Shown: positions 1 through 9,941 of the stretch, one piece after another
Position numbering within the stretch: the stretch's first letter is position 1
How the letters are laid out: every line of letters starts with the position of its first letter
Assembly (NCBI GenBank): GCA_011391155.1
Contig: JAABRA010000392.1
Location: 1 to 56,569 of the forward strand
Length of the DNA: 56,569 nt
Reading direction: 5' to 3'
Source: Burkholderiales bacterium
Lineage (GTDB): Bacteria > Pseudomonadota > Gammaproteobacteria > Burkholderiales > Burkholderiaceae_C
Notes under the pieces: model-generated
The model's input: only the letters and a program-made list of their open reading frames with translations
What the model was told of the DNA's origin: nothing
Database searches by the model: none
Translations under genes and position numbers: made by a program

Positions 1-1
1 C

Positions 2-733
2 GCCGAGGAGCGCGGGGACATCAAGCCGGGGGACACGCTGATCGAGGCGACCTCGGGCAACACCGGCATTGCGCTGGCCATGGCGGCGGCGATCAAGGGC
101 TACCGCATGGTGCTGATCATGCCGGAGGACCTGTCCATCGAGCGGGCGCAGACCATGAAGGCCTTTGGCGCCGAACTCATCCTGACGCCCAAGAGCGGTG
201 GCATGGAGTCCGCCCGCGATCTGGCCGAGAACATGCAGAAGTCCGGCAAGGGCCGGGTGCTCGACCAGTTCGCCAATGCCGACAACCCGCGCATTCACTA
301 CGAGACCACCGGCCCCGAACTGTGGGAGCAGACCGGCGGGCGCATCACGCATTTCGTCAGCGCCATGGGCACCACCGGCACCATCACCGGGGTGTCGCGG
401 TTCCTGAAGGAAAAGAACCCGGCGGTGCGCATCATCGGCGCGCAGCCCAGTGAGGGTTCGCGCATTCCCGGCATCCGCAAATGGCCGCAGGCCTACCTGC
501 CCAAGATCTACGACCCGCGGGCGGTCGATGAACTGGTGCTGGTGAGCCAGGATGACGCCGAGGAGATGTGTCGCCGGCTGGCGCGCGAGGAAGGCATCTT
601 CGCCGGCATCTCGGCGGCGGGCGCGTGCTGGGTGGCGCAGGAAACTGCAAAAACCGTGGAGAACGCGACCATTGTCTTTATCGTCTGCGACCGGGGTGAC
701 CGCTACCTGTCCACCGGCGTGTTTCCGGCGTGA
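2..733 (+). CDS. cysM: Cysteine synthase B (O-acetylserine sulfhydrylase), 5' truncated by window edge
   Basis: Reading frame is open to the window start (AEERGDIKPGDTLIEATSGNTGIALAMAAAIKGYRMVLIMP); PLP-dependent cysteine synthase motif SGNTGIALA. Confidence 0.9.
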   Translation, partial: AEERGDIKPGDTLIEATSGNTGIALAMAAAIKGYRMVLIMPEDLSIERAQTMKAFGAELILTPKSGGMESARDLAENMQKSGKGRVLDQFANADNPRIHYETTGPELWEQTGGRITHFVSAMGTTGTITGVSRFLKEKNPAVRIIGAQPSEGSRIPGIRKWPQAYLPKIYDPRAVDELVLVSQDDAEEMCRRLAREEGIFAGISAAGACWVAQETAKTVENATIVFIVCDRGDRYLSTGVFPA

Positions 734-751
734 TTTTTGAATTTCGTGGAC

Positions 752-800
752 AAAATGGCACTATCCCATCGTGGAATGGTCATTGTTAGCTATAAAAATA
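752..800 (+). repeat. Interspersed element A, copy 1 (intergenic)
   Basis: AAAATGGCACTATCCCATCGTGGAATGGTCATTGTTAGCTATAAAAATAG matches the 29-nt core shared by 10 loci in the window. Confidence 0.85.
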
Positions 801-820
801 GTACTATTTGAAGCGCCGCC

Positions 821-1348
821 ATGACCCACGCCTTCCGTTATTGCCCCAGTTGCGCGACGCCGCTGGCCCTGATTTCCCAGATGGAAGACGGCGGCGAAAA
901 GGCCCGGCTGCGCTGCCCGGCCTGTGACTACACGCACTGGAACAATCCGACGCCGGTGCTGGCAGCGGTGATCGAATACGACGGAAAAATCCTGCTGGCG
1001 CGCAATGCCGCCTGGCCGGGGCGATTGTTCGCGCTGATCACGGGTTTCATGGAAGCCGGGGAGACGCCCGAGCAGGGCATCACGCGCGAGATCCAGGAGG
1101 AAACCAGTCTCACGGTGCACGCGCTCAAGCTGATCGGCGTCTATGACTTCCAGCGCATGAACCAGATCATCATTGCTTACCATGCAGTGGCCAGCGGTGA
1201 CATTCGCCTGTCGCCCGAACTGGTCGAATACCAGTTGTACGCCCCCGAGAAAGTCAAGTGCTGGCCTGCGGGCACGGGGTACGCGCTGGCCGACTGGTTG
1301 CGCTCGCGCGGCCACGAGCCCAGCTTCATTGAGCCGTTCAAGGCCTGA
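821..1348 (+). CDS. NUDIX hydrolase with N-terminal zinc ribbon
   Basis: CPSC...CPAC ribbon and Nudix box GFMEAGETPEQGITREIQEET. Confidence 0.88.
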   Translation: MTHAFRYCPSCATPLALISQMEDGGEKARLRCPACDYTHWNNPTPVLAAVIEYDGKILLARNAAWPGRLFALITGFMEAGETPEQGITREIQEETSLTVHALKLIGVYDFQRMNQIIIAYHAVASGDIRLSPELVEYQLYAPEKVKCWPAGTGYALADWLRSRGHEPSFIEPFKA

Positions 1349-1381
1349 ATGCAGTAAATTCGCGCATTATCTGGAAACCCC

Positions 1382-1609
1382 ATGAACATCGACAAAGAAA
1401 TCGACACCCGCGGCCTGAACTGCCCCTTGCCCATCCTGAAAGCCAAGAAGGCGCTGAGCGAGATGACCAGTGGCCAGTTGCTGAAGGTGGTGGCAACCGA
1501 TGGCGGCTCCGTGCGTGACTTCCAGGCCTTTGCCCGGCAGACCGCCAACGACCTGGTCGAGCAGACCACCGAAGGCAGTGACTTCATCCACGTGCTGCGC
1601 CGCCGCTAG
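1382..1609 (+). CDS. TusA/SirA-family sulfurtransferase
   Basis: 75 aa, IDTRGLNCPLPILKAKKAL motif typical of TusA family. Confidence 0.88.
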   Translation: MNIDKEIDTRGLNCPLPILKAKKALSEMTSGQLLKVVATDGGSVRDFQAFARQTANDLVEQTTEGSDFIHVLRRR

Positions 1610-1648
1610 CCAGCGGGGGGCGACGCCGGTCGACCGGATTGCGTCGGC

Positions 1649-2536
1649 TCAGGGCTTGAGCGCGCGCAGGTATTCGCGGAAGTGGGCGCCGACCTGCGGG
1701 TGCTGCAGGGCGAGTTCGACGGTGGCCTCCAGAAAGCCTTCCTTGCTCCCGCAGTCGTAGCGTTTGCCCTCGTACTGGAAGGCGTACACGGCCTCGTGGG
1801 TCAGCAGGCGGCTGATGGCATCGGTCAACTGGATTTCGCCCCCCACGCCCGTGGGCTGGTTGCGGATCTCCTGAAAGATGCGCGGCGTCAGGATGTAGCG
1901 CCCGGCCACGCCCATGCGCGAGGGCGCTTCTTCCGGCGACGGTTTCTCGACGATTTTTTCCAGTCGGATCAGGTTGCGGCCGGCGGGCTCGCCATCCACG
2001 ATGCCGTAGCGGCGCACCTGGTCCAGCGGCACCTCTTGCACGGCGAGCATGGAGCGGCCCATTTTCTCAAACGCGGCCACCATCTGGCCCAGCACACCGG
2101 GCCCACCGGCGATGCCGGTCATCAAGTCATCGGCCAGCAGCACGGCAAAGGGCTCGTTGCCCACCAGGCGCTCGGCACACAGCACGGCATGCCCCAGTCC
2201 CAGCGATCGCGCCTGGCGCACGTAGCTGCAGATCATGTCGGCCGGCTGCACGGAACGCAGCAGGCTCAACAGTTCGTCCTTGTGGGCGGCGGCCAGTTCA
2301 TGCTCAAGCTCGTAGGCCGTGTCGAAATGGTCTTCGATCGCCCGCTTGCTGCGCCCGGTCACGAACACCATGTGCCGGATGCCGGCGGCATAGGCTTCCT
2401 CCACAGCGTACTGGATCAGCGGCTTGTCCACCACCGGCAGCATTTCCTTGGGCGCGGCCTTGGTGGCGGGCAGAAAGCGGGTTCCCAGGCCGGCGACCGG
2501 GAAAACGGCGGTGTTGATTTTTTGAACGTTGCTCAT
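1649..2536 (-). CDS. galU: UTP--glucose-1-phosphate uridylyltransferase
   Basis: MSNVQKINTAVFPVAGLGTRFLPATKAAPKEMLPVVDKPLIQYAVEEA; start chosen at 2536. Confidence 0.93.
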   Translation of the reverse strand: MSNVQKINTAVFPVAGLGTRFLPATKAAPKEMLPVVDKPLIQYAVEEAYAAGIRHMVFVTGRSKRAIEDHFDTAYELEHELAAAHKDELLSLLRSVQPADMICSYVRQARSLGLGHAVLCAERLVGNEPFAVLLADDLMTGIAGGPGVLGQMVAAFEKMGRSMLAVQEVPLDQVRRYGIVDGEPAGRNLIRLEKIVEKPSPEEAPSRMGVAGRYILTPRIFQEIRNQPTGVGGEIQLTDAISRLLTHEAVYAFQYEGKRYDCGSKEGFLEATVELALQHPQVGAHFREYLRALKP

Positions 2537-2601
2537 GGCGCCCGAGCATACCGCCTCGCGAACCGCCGGCAGCCGGGTGAATGGCCCCGGCTTGACCGGG
2601 A

Positions 2602-5544
2602 TCAACCGGTGTTGCGCAGACCGGCGGCGATGCCGTTGATGGAGATGTGGATGCCGCGGCGCACGCGCTCGTCGGCCTTGCCCTCGCGGTAACGCCGCAC
2701 CAGTTCGACCTGCAGGTGATGCAGGGGGTCGATGTAGGGAAAGCGGTGGCGCATGGAGCGTGCCAGCGCCGCGTTGCTGGCCAGGCGCTGCTTTTCTCCG
2801 GTGATATGGCCCAGGGCGTCCGCGGTGCGGTGCCATTCGGCTTCAATGGCGGTAAAGACGCGCTTGCGCAGACGCGCATCGGCGACCAGTTCGCTGTAGC
2901 GTGAGGCCAGCGCCAGATCGCTCTTGGCCAGCACCATGTCCATGTTCGACAGCAGGGCACGGAAGAACGGCCACTGGCGGTACATCTTCTGCAGCAAAAC
3001 CAGCGCCTCCTTGCGCGCCGCGGGCGTGGGCTGCTCCAGGAAGGTCTCCACGGCCGATCCGAAGCCGTACCAGCCGGGCAGCGTCAGGCGGCACTGGCCC
3101 CAGCTGAAGCCCCAGGGGATGGCGCGCAAGTCCTCGATCTTGTGCGTGGCCTTGCGCGAGGCCGGGCGCGAGCCGATGTTGAGCTCGGCAATTTCGCGGA
3201 TCGGGGTGGCGCTGAAAAAATAGTCGGTGAAGCCCGGGGTTTCATACACCAGCGCCCGGTAGGCGGCCATGCTGGCCTGCGACAGGGCCATGGCCGCGTC
3301 CAGAAAGGTGGGCGGAGCCGGCTTGGTGGGTTGCAGCAGGGAGGCCTCCAGCGTGGCGGCGACCAGGGTTTCAAGGTTGCGCCGGCCGATCTCGGGGTTG
3401 GCGTACTTGGAACCGATGACCTCGCCCTGTTCGGTCAGGCGGATCTGGCCACGCACAGTGCCGGGCGGCTGGGCCAGGATCGCCTGGTAGCTCGGGCCAC
3501 CGCCACGGCCCACGGTGCCGCCACGGCCGTGGAACATGCGCAGCTGGATGTTGTGGCTGTTGGCCAGTTCATCGAACAGGTCGACCAGCGCGATCTCGGC
3601 GCGGTACAGCTCCCAGTTGCTGGTGAAGATGCCGCCGTCCTTGTTGCTGTCGGAGTAGCCCAGCATAATGTCCTGCTCCGCACCCGAGCGCTGCACCAGT
3701 TTCGCGATGCCGGGCAGTGCGTAGAAGGCGCGCATGATGGGCGCGGCATTGCGCAGGTCTTCGATGGTCTCGAACAGCGGCACGACGATGAGGTCGTTGG
3801 TGGATGCCGCCGCGCCGGGCCGCCCCAGGCACGGCACGGCCCCCTCGGGGGGCAGCGAGGACACGCCAGTGCCGAGCGTGGGGGCCCCATACGCATCCAG
3901 CGTGCCGCGCATCAGCCCCACTTCCTTTTGCAGCAGCAGCACCTCGAGCAGGTCGCTCACGGCTTCGGTGTGGCTGATGATGTAGTGGCGGATGGCCTGG
4001 CGGCCGAAACGCTCCAGCATGAGCTTGGCGGTCTCGAAGATGGCGAGCTCGTCGCGGGTCAGGGCGCCGTACTCGGCACCATGGACCCGAAGCGGCCGCG
4101 CGTCGTTGAGCAACTCCAGCAGCACCGCACGTTTGGCGCCTTCGTCCAGGCTGGCATAGGCCGGCTCGATGCGGGCCGTGGCCAGCAGTTCGGCCACGAC
4201 GGCTTCGTGCTGGTCGGAACTCTGGCGCAGATCGACCGTGGCCAGGTGGAAGCCGAAAACCTCGACAGCACGGATCAGCGGGTGCAGGCGCTGCACCGCC
4301 AGCGGTGCCCCGTGGTGCGTGCGCAGCGAGGCCTCGATCACCTGCAGGTCGGCCAGGAAGGCCTCGGGCCCGGGGTAGGCGTTTTGCGGCGCCACCGCAT
4401 GGCGTGCGGCCTCGCCGCCCGTCAGCGTCTTCAGCGTGGCGGCCAGGCGCGCGTAGATGCCGGTGAGCGCGCGGCGATAGGGCTCGTCCTGGCGATGTTC
4501 GTTGGTGTCGGGCGAGCGTTCAGCCAGCGCCTGCATGGCCGGGGACACGTCGATCAGCATCGCTGACAGCGATAACTCGCCGCCCAGGTAGTGCACCTCG
4601 GTGAGGTAGTGGCGCAGGGCCACGTCGGCCTGGCGGCGCAGCGCGTAGGCCAGCGTTTCCGCGGTGACGTTGGGGTTGCCGTCACGGTCGCCACCGATCC
4701 ATTGCCCCATGCGCAGGAAACTGGCGACCGGCTGGCCGCCGAGTTCGCGTTCGAGTTCCGCGTAGATCTTCGGGATTTCGCGCAGGAAGGTGGACTCGTA
4801 GTAGCTCAGCGCGTTCTCGATCTCGTCGGCCACCGTGAGCTTGGTGAAGCGCAGCAGGCGGGTCTGCCAGAGCTGCATCACGCGGGCACGCAACTGGGCC
4901 TCGTTGCCGGCAAGTTCACGGGGCGTGAGGGCGTCCTTGGCGGCGCTGATCGCGGCTGCAGCGGCGCGCGCGCGAATTTCGTCACGTTCCGTGAGCAATT
5001 TGGCAATATCGCGCTCGGCGTCCAGGATGCTCTTGCGCTGCACTTCGGTGGGGTGGGCGGTGAGCACCGGTGAGACGAAGCTGTGGGCCAGCGTGCCGGC
5101 GATGGTGCGCGGCGTGATGCCGGCCCAGCGCAGGCGCTGCAGCGCGACCTCGATGCTGCCTTCCTGGGTGTTGCCTGCGCGTTCGTGGATGGCACGACGG
5201 CGGATGTGGTGGCGGTCCTCGGCCAGGTTGGCCAGGTGGCTGAAGTAGGTGAAGGCGCGGATCACGCTGACCGCCTGGTCGCCCGACAGGCCCTTGAGCA
5301 GTTTTTTCAGCGCGCGATCCGCCTCGTGATCCGCGTCGCGGCGAAAGGCGACCGACAGCTTGCGGATCTGCTCGATCAGCTCGAACGCCTCGGCACCTTC
5401 CTGCTCGCGGATCACGTCACCCAGGATGCGACCGAGCAGGCGGATATCGTCCACCAGCGGGCGCTCGTTGTCGCGGGGTCGCGCGCCGGGGCGCTTCGGG
5501 GTGGCCGCGCTTTGGGCCGGGGAGGCCGGTTCTGCCGTTTTCAT
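2602..5544 (-). CDS. ppc: Phosphoenolpyruvate carboxylase
   Basis: Motifs [52 protein letters not shown]-terminal NTG. Start chosen at MKTAEP (5544). Confidence 0.96.
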   Translation of the reverse strand: MKTAEPASPAQSAATPKRPGARPRDNERPLVDDIRLLGRILGDVIREQEGAEAFELIEQIRKLSVAFRRDADHEADRALKKLLKGLSGDQAVSVIRAFTYFSHLANLAEDRHHIRRRAIHERAGNTQEGSIEVALQRLRWAGITPRTIAGTLAHSFVSPVLTAHPTEVQRKSILDAERDIAKLLTERDEIRARAAAAAISAAKDALTPRELAGNEAQLRARVMQLWQTRLLRFTKLTVADEIENALSYYESTFLREIPKIYAELERELGGQPVASFLRMGQWIGGDRDGNPNVTAETLAYALRRQADVALRHYLTEVHYLGGELSLSAMLIDVSPAMQALAERSPDTNEHRQDEPYRRALTGIYARLAATLKTLTGGEAARHAVAPQNAYPGPEAFLADLQVIEASLRTHHGAPLAVQRLHPLIRAVEVFGFHLATVDLRQSSDQHEAVVAELLATARIEPAYASLDEGAKRAVLLELLNDARPLRVHGAEYGALTRDELAIFETAKLMLERFGRQAIRHYIISHTEAVSDLLEVLLLQKEVGLMRGTLDAYGAPTLGTGVSSLPPEGAVPCLGRPGAAASTNDLIVVPLFETIEDLRNAAPIMRAFYALPGIAKLVQRSGAEQDIMLGYSDSNKDGGIFTSNWELYRAEIALVDLFDELANSHNIQLRMFHGRGGTVGRGGGPSYQAILAQPPGTVRGQIRLTEQGEVIGSKYANPEIGRRNLETLVAATLEASLLQPTKPAPPTFLDAAMALSQASMAAYRALVYETPGFTDYFFSATPIREIAELNIGSRPASRKATHKIEDLRAIPWGFSWGQCRLTLPGWYGFGSAVETFLEQPTPAARKEALVLLQKMYRQWPFFRALLSNMDMVLAKSDLALASRYSELVADARLRKRVFTAIEAEWHRTADALGHITGEKQRLASNAALARSMRHRFPYIDPLHHLQVELVRRYREGKADERVRRGIHISINGIAAGLRNTG
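3811..3889 (-). repeat. GC-rich interspersed element B, copy in ppc (in-frame)
   Basis: Minus strand GGGGCCCCCACGCTCGGCACTGGCGTGTCCTCGCTGCCCCCCGAGGGGGCCGTGCCGTGCCTGGGGCGGCCCGGC, similar to segments at 34261-34434 and 36981-37053. Confidence 0.8.
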
Positions 5545-5645
5545 GGGAATGGGTCCTGGTTTCGTGACGTCGCTCTGACCGGATCTGCAAGCAAGACCCA
5601 TGCTAGCATCGTGGCCCCCCAGCGGATTACCAACGAGTTACGACC

Positions 5646-6560
5646 TTGAGCACTTCCCCCGCACCCCTGGTGATTGCCACCCGTGAAAGCCGCCTGGCGC
5701 TGTGGCAGGCCGAACACGTGAAGGCGCTGCTGGAGGCGCGCGGGCACCGCGTCAGCCTGCTGGGCATGACCACGCTGGGTGACCAGATCCTGGATCGCTC
5801 GTTGAGCAAGGTGGGCGGCAAGGGCCTGTTTGTCAAGGAACTGGAGGTCGCCCTGGAGCAGGGTCGGGCCGACATCGCGGTGCATTCGTTGAAAGACGTG
5901 CCGATGGACCTGCCGGAGGGCTTTGCGCTGGCCTGCGTGATGGAACGCGAAGACCCGCGCGACGCCTGGGTCTCGGCGCAATGTGCATCGCTGGCCGCGT
6001 TGCCAGCCGGCGCGGTGGTCGGAACCTCCAGCCTGCGCCGCACGGTGCTGCTGCGGGCATTGCGGCCCGACCTGAAGATCGAGCCCCTGCGCGGCAACCT
6101 CGACACCCGGCTGCGCAAGCTCGACGAGGGCCAGTATGCGGGCATTGTGCTGGCTGCGGCCGGCTTGAAGCGGCTCGGTCTGGGCGCAAGGATTCGCCAA
6201 CTCTTCGAGCCCGGCGAGATGCTGCCAGCTGCCGGGCAGGGCGCGTTGGGCATCGAAATTCGTGCCGACCGCGCTGACCTGGTGGCCGCGCTGGCGCCGC
6301 TGGCGCACCCGCAGTCCTGGCACGCCGTGACGGCGGAACGCGCTGTCAGCCGCGCCATGGGCGGCAGTTGTTCCATGCCGCTGGCGGCCTTTGCGACGCT
6401 GGAGGGCGGACTGATCCGCCTGAATGCCGCCTGGGGTGACCCCGGGGGCAGCGCGACGCTGGTCACCGCCAGCGCCACGGCGCCCGTGGGCGAGCTCTCC
6501 GGCGCCGCCGCCTTGGGCGAGCAGGTCGCCGCCCAGTTGCGCGCGCAAGGCGCTGGCTGA
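5646..6560 (+). CDS. hemC: Porphobilinogen deaminase (hydroxymethylbilane synthase), TTG start
   Basis: [43 protein letters not shown] motifs. Confidence 0.95.
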   Translation: MSTSPAPLVIATRESRLALWQAEHVKALLEARGHRVSLLGMTTLGDQILDRSLSKVGGKGLFVKELEVALEQGRADIAVHSLKDVPMDLPEGFALACVMEREDPRDAWVSAQCASLAALPAGAVVGTSSLRRTVLLRALRPDLKIEPLRGNLDTRLRKLDEGQYAGIVLAAAGLKRLGLGARIRQLFEPGEMLPAAGQGALGIEIRADRADLVAALAPLAHPQSWHAVTAERAVSRAMGGSCSMPLAAFATLEGGLIRLNAAWGDPGGSATLVTASATAPVGELSGAAALGEQVAAQLRAQGAG

Positions 6561-6607
6561 AGTCGCCAGGCGCAGCGGCCGGTCAAAGCGTGCGGCCTGG
6601 CTCCCTC

Positions 6608-7429
6608 ATGTCTGACCGTTCCACAGCCTCCTCAGGCGGGCCCGTCTCCCGGGTGGTGGTCACGCGCCCGGCCCGTGAAGCCCGGCGATGGGTGGCGCAA
6701 CTGCAGGAGCGCGGGATCGACGCTGTGGCACTGCCGCTGATCGACATCGGCCCGGTGGACGACCGGTATCCCTTGCAAGAGGCGTGGCGACGGCTCGGGG
6801 ACTATGCGGCAGTCATGTTTGTCAGCGCCAATGCGGTGGAACACTTTTTGAAGGAAAAAGAGGTATTACCCAGCGTCAAATGGTGCTGTCCAGCTATCAA
6901 GACAAGAGCTTGGGCGACCGGGCCCGGCACCGCGCAGGCGCTGCTGCAGGCGGGCCTGGCCCGCACCCAGATCGACGCGCCGGGCGACGATGCCCGCCAG
7001 TTTGACTCCGAGGCGCTCTGGGCACGGGTCTGCACCCAGGTGCACCCGGGCCAGCGGGTGCTGATGGTGCGTGGCGGCGATGCGACCGGGCAAGGCGCCG
7101 GACGGGACTGGCTGGCCGATCAGCTGGCCGCCGCGGGGGCTCAGGTGGAGCGCCTGATTGCCTACCGGCGCTTGCCCCCCGCGTTTGCGGGGGATCAGCG
7201 GGCATGGGCGCAGGAGGCGGCCAGCGACGGATCGGTGTGGCTTTTCAGCAGCTCGGAGGCCGTTGGCCACCTGGCGGCGTTGTGTCCCGCGCAGGACTGG
7301 AGTCGGGCCCGGGCCGTGGCCACGCACCCGCGTATCGCCGAGACCGCCCGCCGCCTCGGCTTTGGTGTTGTTTGCGAGTCACGTCCGACGCTGGACGCGG
7401 TGGTGTCGTCGATAAAATCACTCGAATGA
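6608..7429 (+). CDS. hemD: Uroporphyrinogen-III synthase
   Basis: VVVTRPAREARRWVAQLQERG, directly after hemC and before hemX; alternative GTG start at 6590. Confidence 0.88.
   Translation: MSDRSTASSGGPVSRVVVTRPAREARRWVAQLQERGIDAVALPLIDIGPVDDRYPLQEAWRRLGDYAAVMFVSANAVEHFLKEKEVLPSVKWCCPAIKTRAWATGPGTAQALLQAGLARTQIDAPGDDARQFDSEALWARVCTQVHPGQRVLMVRGGDATGQGAGRDWLADQLAAAGAQVERLIAYRRLPPAFAGDQRAWAQEAASDGSVWLFSSSEAVGHLAALCPAQDWSRARAVATHPRIAETARRLGFGVVCESRPTLDAVVSSIKSLE
6855..6900 (+). repeat. Element A copy 2, inside hemD
   Basis: GGTATTACCCAGCGTCAAATGGTGCTGTCCAGCTATCAA matches the core spacing without gaps. Confidence 0.75.
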
Positions 7430-8496
7430 CCCCGGCGCCTACCCCCGATATCCCCGCAGAAGTTGCGGCGTCCGGGGTGGGGGCCGCAGGGGCGATGCCC
7501 GATGGGGCGCGGCCAGCAGCGATTTCCCGGGTGTTGCTGGCCCTTCTGGGGTGCCTGGCGGTGGCAGCGCTGTTGGCCAGCGGTTTGCTGTGGCAGAAGG
7601 TGACGGGCATGCAGGAGCAGCTGGCGCGCCAGAGCGCCGAGGCCGGGGCATCCTCGGTCGAAGCGCGCACGCTGGCCCGGCAGGCGCTGGAGCAAACCCG
7701 GGAGACCGCAGCCCGGCAGGCGCTCTCGGAAGTCAAGCTCAGTGAGGTGTCGCTGCAGCGCACGCAACTTGAAGAGCTCATGCAGAGCCTGTCGCGATCA
7801 CGGGACGAAAACCTGGTGGTCGACATCGAGTCGGCGCTGCGCCTGGCCCAGCAGCAGGCGCAACTCACGGGCAGCGTGGAACCGCTGCTGGCCGCACTCA
7901 AGAGCGCCGAGCAGCGGGTCGGCCGCGCCGGCCAGCCCCGCCTCACGCCGCTTCAACGCGCCATTGGCCGTGATGTCGACCGCATCAAGGCGGCCAGCCT
8001 GGCCGATCTGCCCGGCTTGCTCGTCAAGCTCGACGAAATGGTGCGCCTGGTGGACGAACTGCCCGTGGTGAATGCGGTGCCTGGTGTCATGGGGTCGAAT
8101 CGACCCCCGGCCGCCAGCGATGCCAGGCCCCAGGTCTGGTGGGAGCGTGCGCTGGCGATCCTCGCGCAGGAGACCCGCAAGCTGGTCCGTGTGAGTCGCA
8201 TCGAGCAACCGGAGGCGGCGCTGCTGTCGCCTGAGCAGTCATTCTTCCTGCGGGAGAACCTCAAGCTCAAGCTGCTGAACGCCCGTCTGGGGCTGCTTGC
8301 GCGGCAACTTGAATCCGCGCGTGCGGACCTGGCCGCCGCATCGGCTGCCCTCAACAAGTACTTCGATCCGGGCTCCCGCAAAACCCAGACCGCATCAAGC
8401 TTGCTGCAACAGGTGCAGAGCCAGATGAAGGCCACCGAACTGCCGCGCGTGGATGACACCCTTGCGGCATTGGCCACGGCGGCGGCGGGCCGATGA
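7426..8496 (+). CDS. hemX: HemX family protein (uroporphyrinogen-III C-methyltransferase-like)
   Basis: ATGA overlap with hemD; N-terminal TM segment followed by coiled-coil; position hemCDXY. Confidence 0.85.
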   Translation: MTPAPTPDIPAEVAASGVGAAGAMPDGARPAAISRVLLALLGCLAVAALLASGLLWQKVTGMQEQLARQSAEAGASSVEARTLARQALEQTRETAARQALSEVKLSEVSLQRTQLEELMQSLSRSRDENLVVDIESALRLAQQQAQLTGSVEPLLAALKSAEQRVGRAGQPRLTPLQRAIGRDVDRIKAASLADLPGLLVKLDEMVRLVDELPVVNAVPGVMGSNRPPAASDARPQVWWERALAILAQETRKLVRVSRIEQPEAALLSPEQSFFLRENLKLKLLNARLGLLARQLESARADLAAASAALNKYFDPGSRKTQTASSLLQQVQSQMKATELPRVDDTLAALATAAAGR

Positions 8497-8579
8497 ACAT
8501 GCGACACCCCGGTAGGCCCCTCGTGCGCCAGCTTGATGGCCGTCGGACCCTGCCCATGGGGCAACCGGCCAGGCACTGA

Positions 8580-9866
8580 ATGCGCGCCGCACTCTGGCTC
8601 CTGGCGCTGTTTGGCGTGGCCGTGGCCCTGGCCCTGTTCGCCGGCAACAACCAGAGCACGATCACCCTGTTCTGGCCGCCTTACCGGATTGACCTGTCCC
8701 TGAATCTGGTGGTGTTGTTGCTGATGGCCACTTTTGTGGCGCTGCACGTGGCCTTGCGGGCCCTGGCGGCACTGTTCGAGATGCCGCGCCAGGCCCGGCG
8801 CTGGCGGGCTCAGCAGAGGGAGCGTGCCACCCACACCGCCTTGCTCGACGCGCTGGGGCACCTGCTGGCGGGGCGTTTCATCCGCGCGAGGAAGGCGGCG
8901 CTGGCGGCGCTCGCGCGTGAAAAGGCACTGAAGACCGGCGGCCAGCGTCTGGCCCACGCCGTGCAGCTGCGGGCCCTGGCGCACCTCGTGGCGGCGGAAA
9001 GCGCCCAGGCCCTGCAGGACAAGGCCAGCCGGGACGAGCACCTCCAGCAGGCACTGACCCACACGGCGAGTCGCAGCACGCCCGCCGTGCAGGAGATTCG
9101 GGAAGGCACGCAATTGCGGGCCGCCCGGTGGGCCCTCGACGAGCGCGACATGCAGGCCTCGCTGGACTGGCTCGATGCCTTGCCGCAAGGGGCGCAGCGC
9201 CGCACGGTGGCGCTGCGCATCAAGCTCAAGGCAGCACGACTGGCGCGGCAGACGCCGGTGGCGCTCGAAACCGCACGCCTGCTGGCCAAGCACCGGGCCT
9301 TCTCGCAGGCGGCGGCGCAAAGCCTGGTGCGTGGGTTGATCGGCGAGATGATCCAGGGCGCGCACGATCTGGCCCAGTTGCAGGGGGTCTGGAATCGTCT
9401 CGACTCCGCCGAGCGCCAGATGCCCGAGATAGCCATTCTGGCCGCCCAGCGATTGATGAGCCTGGGCGCGGAAGGTGCTATGGCGCGCAACTGGCTGCTG
9501 CCGGTGTGGGAGCTGGCGCTGGCCAGGCCTGATGCCCTCACGGAGATACAACGCGTCAAGCTGGTCCGGGTTCTGGAGGTGGGCCTGGTGTCTGGTGACA
9601 CGGTGGCTGATCGGGACTGGCTGGCCCGCATTGAAACTGCGCAGCAGCGCGACGCGCGGGATCCGAACCTGCAGTACCTGGCGGGCAAGGCGTGCATGAA
9701 TCGCCAGCTCTGGGGCAAGGCGCAGCAGCTGCTGGCGCAGGCCGCGACCGGGTTGAAGGATTCCGGGCTGCAGGCCAGCGCCTGGCGCGCACTGGCCGAA
9801 CTGGCCGAGCAGCGGGGGGATCCTGAAGTGGCCGCCCAGGCCTGGAAGAAGGCGGCCCAGGGCTGA
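8580..9866 (+). CDS. hemY: HemY family protein (heme biosynthesis-associated, TPR-containing)
   Basis: MRAALWLLALFGVAVALALFAGNNQSTITLFWPPYRIDLSLNLVVLLL; hemY_N architecture and gene order. Confidence 0.87.
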   Translation: MRAALWLLALFGVAVALALFAGNNQSTITLFWPPYRIDLSLNLVVLLLMATFVALHVALRALAALFEMPRQARRWRAQQRERATHTALLDALGHLLAGRFIRARKAALAALAREKALKTGGQRLAHAVQLRALAHLVAAESAQALQDKASRDEHLQQALTHTASRSTPAVQEIREGTQLRAARWALDERDMQASLDWLDALPQGAQRRTVALRIKLKAARLARQTPVALETARLLAKHRAFSQAAAQSLVRGLIGEMIQGAHDLAQLQGVWNRLDSAERQMPEIAILAAQRLMSLGAEGAMARNWLLPVWELALARPDALTEIQRVKLVRVLEVGLVSGDTVADRDWLARIETAQQRDARDPNLQYLAGKACMNRQLWGKAQQLLAQAATGLKDSGLQASAWRALAELAEQRGDPEVAAQAWKKAAQG

Positions 9867-9875
9867 AAGACAAAA

Positions 9876-9901
9876 AGGCCAGGCGCTTGCGGGCCTGGCC
9901 T
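9876..9901 (-). terminator. Intrinsic terminator between convergent hemY and rne
   Basis: AGGCCAGGC / GCCTGGCCT 9-bp stem, followed on the minus strand by TTTTTGTC. Confidence 0.75.
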
Positions 9902-9941
9902 GTGCCTCCGGATCAGCGCGGCCCGGCCGCGCCAGGCCCGG

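Noticed and set aside
3142-4566. Long antisense ORFs (e.g. 474 aa opposite ppc, 532 aa opposite hemX/hemY, 567 aa opposite rseA-mucD, 461 aa opposite the WbpG-like gene)
   Set aside because: They mirror real genes, lack recognisable domains and are expected in high-GC DNA with strong third-position bias.
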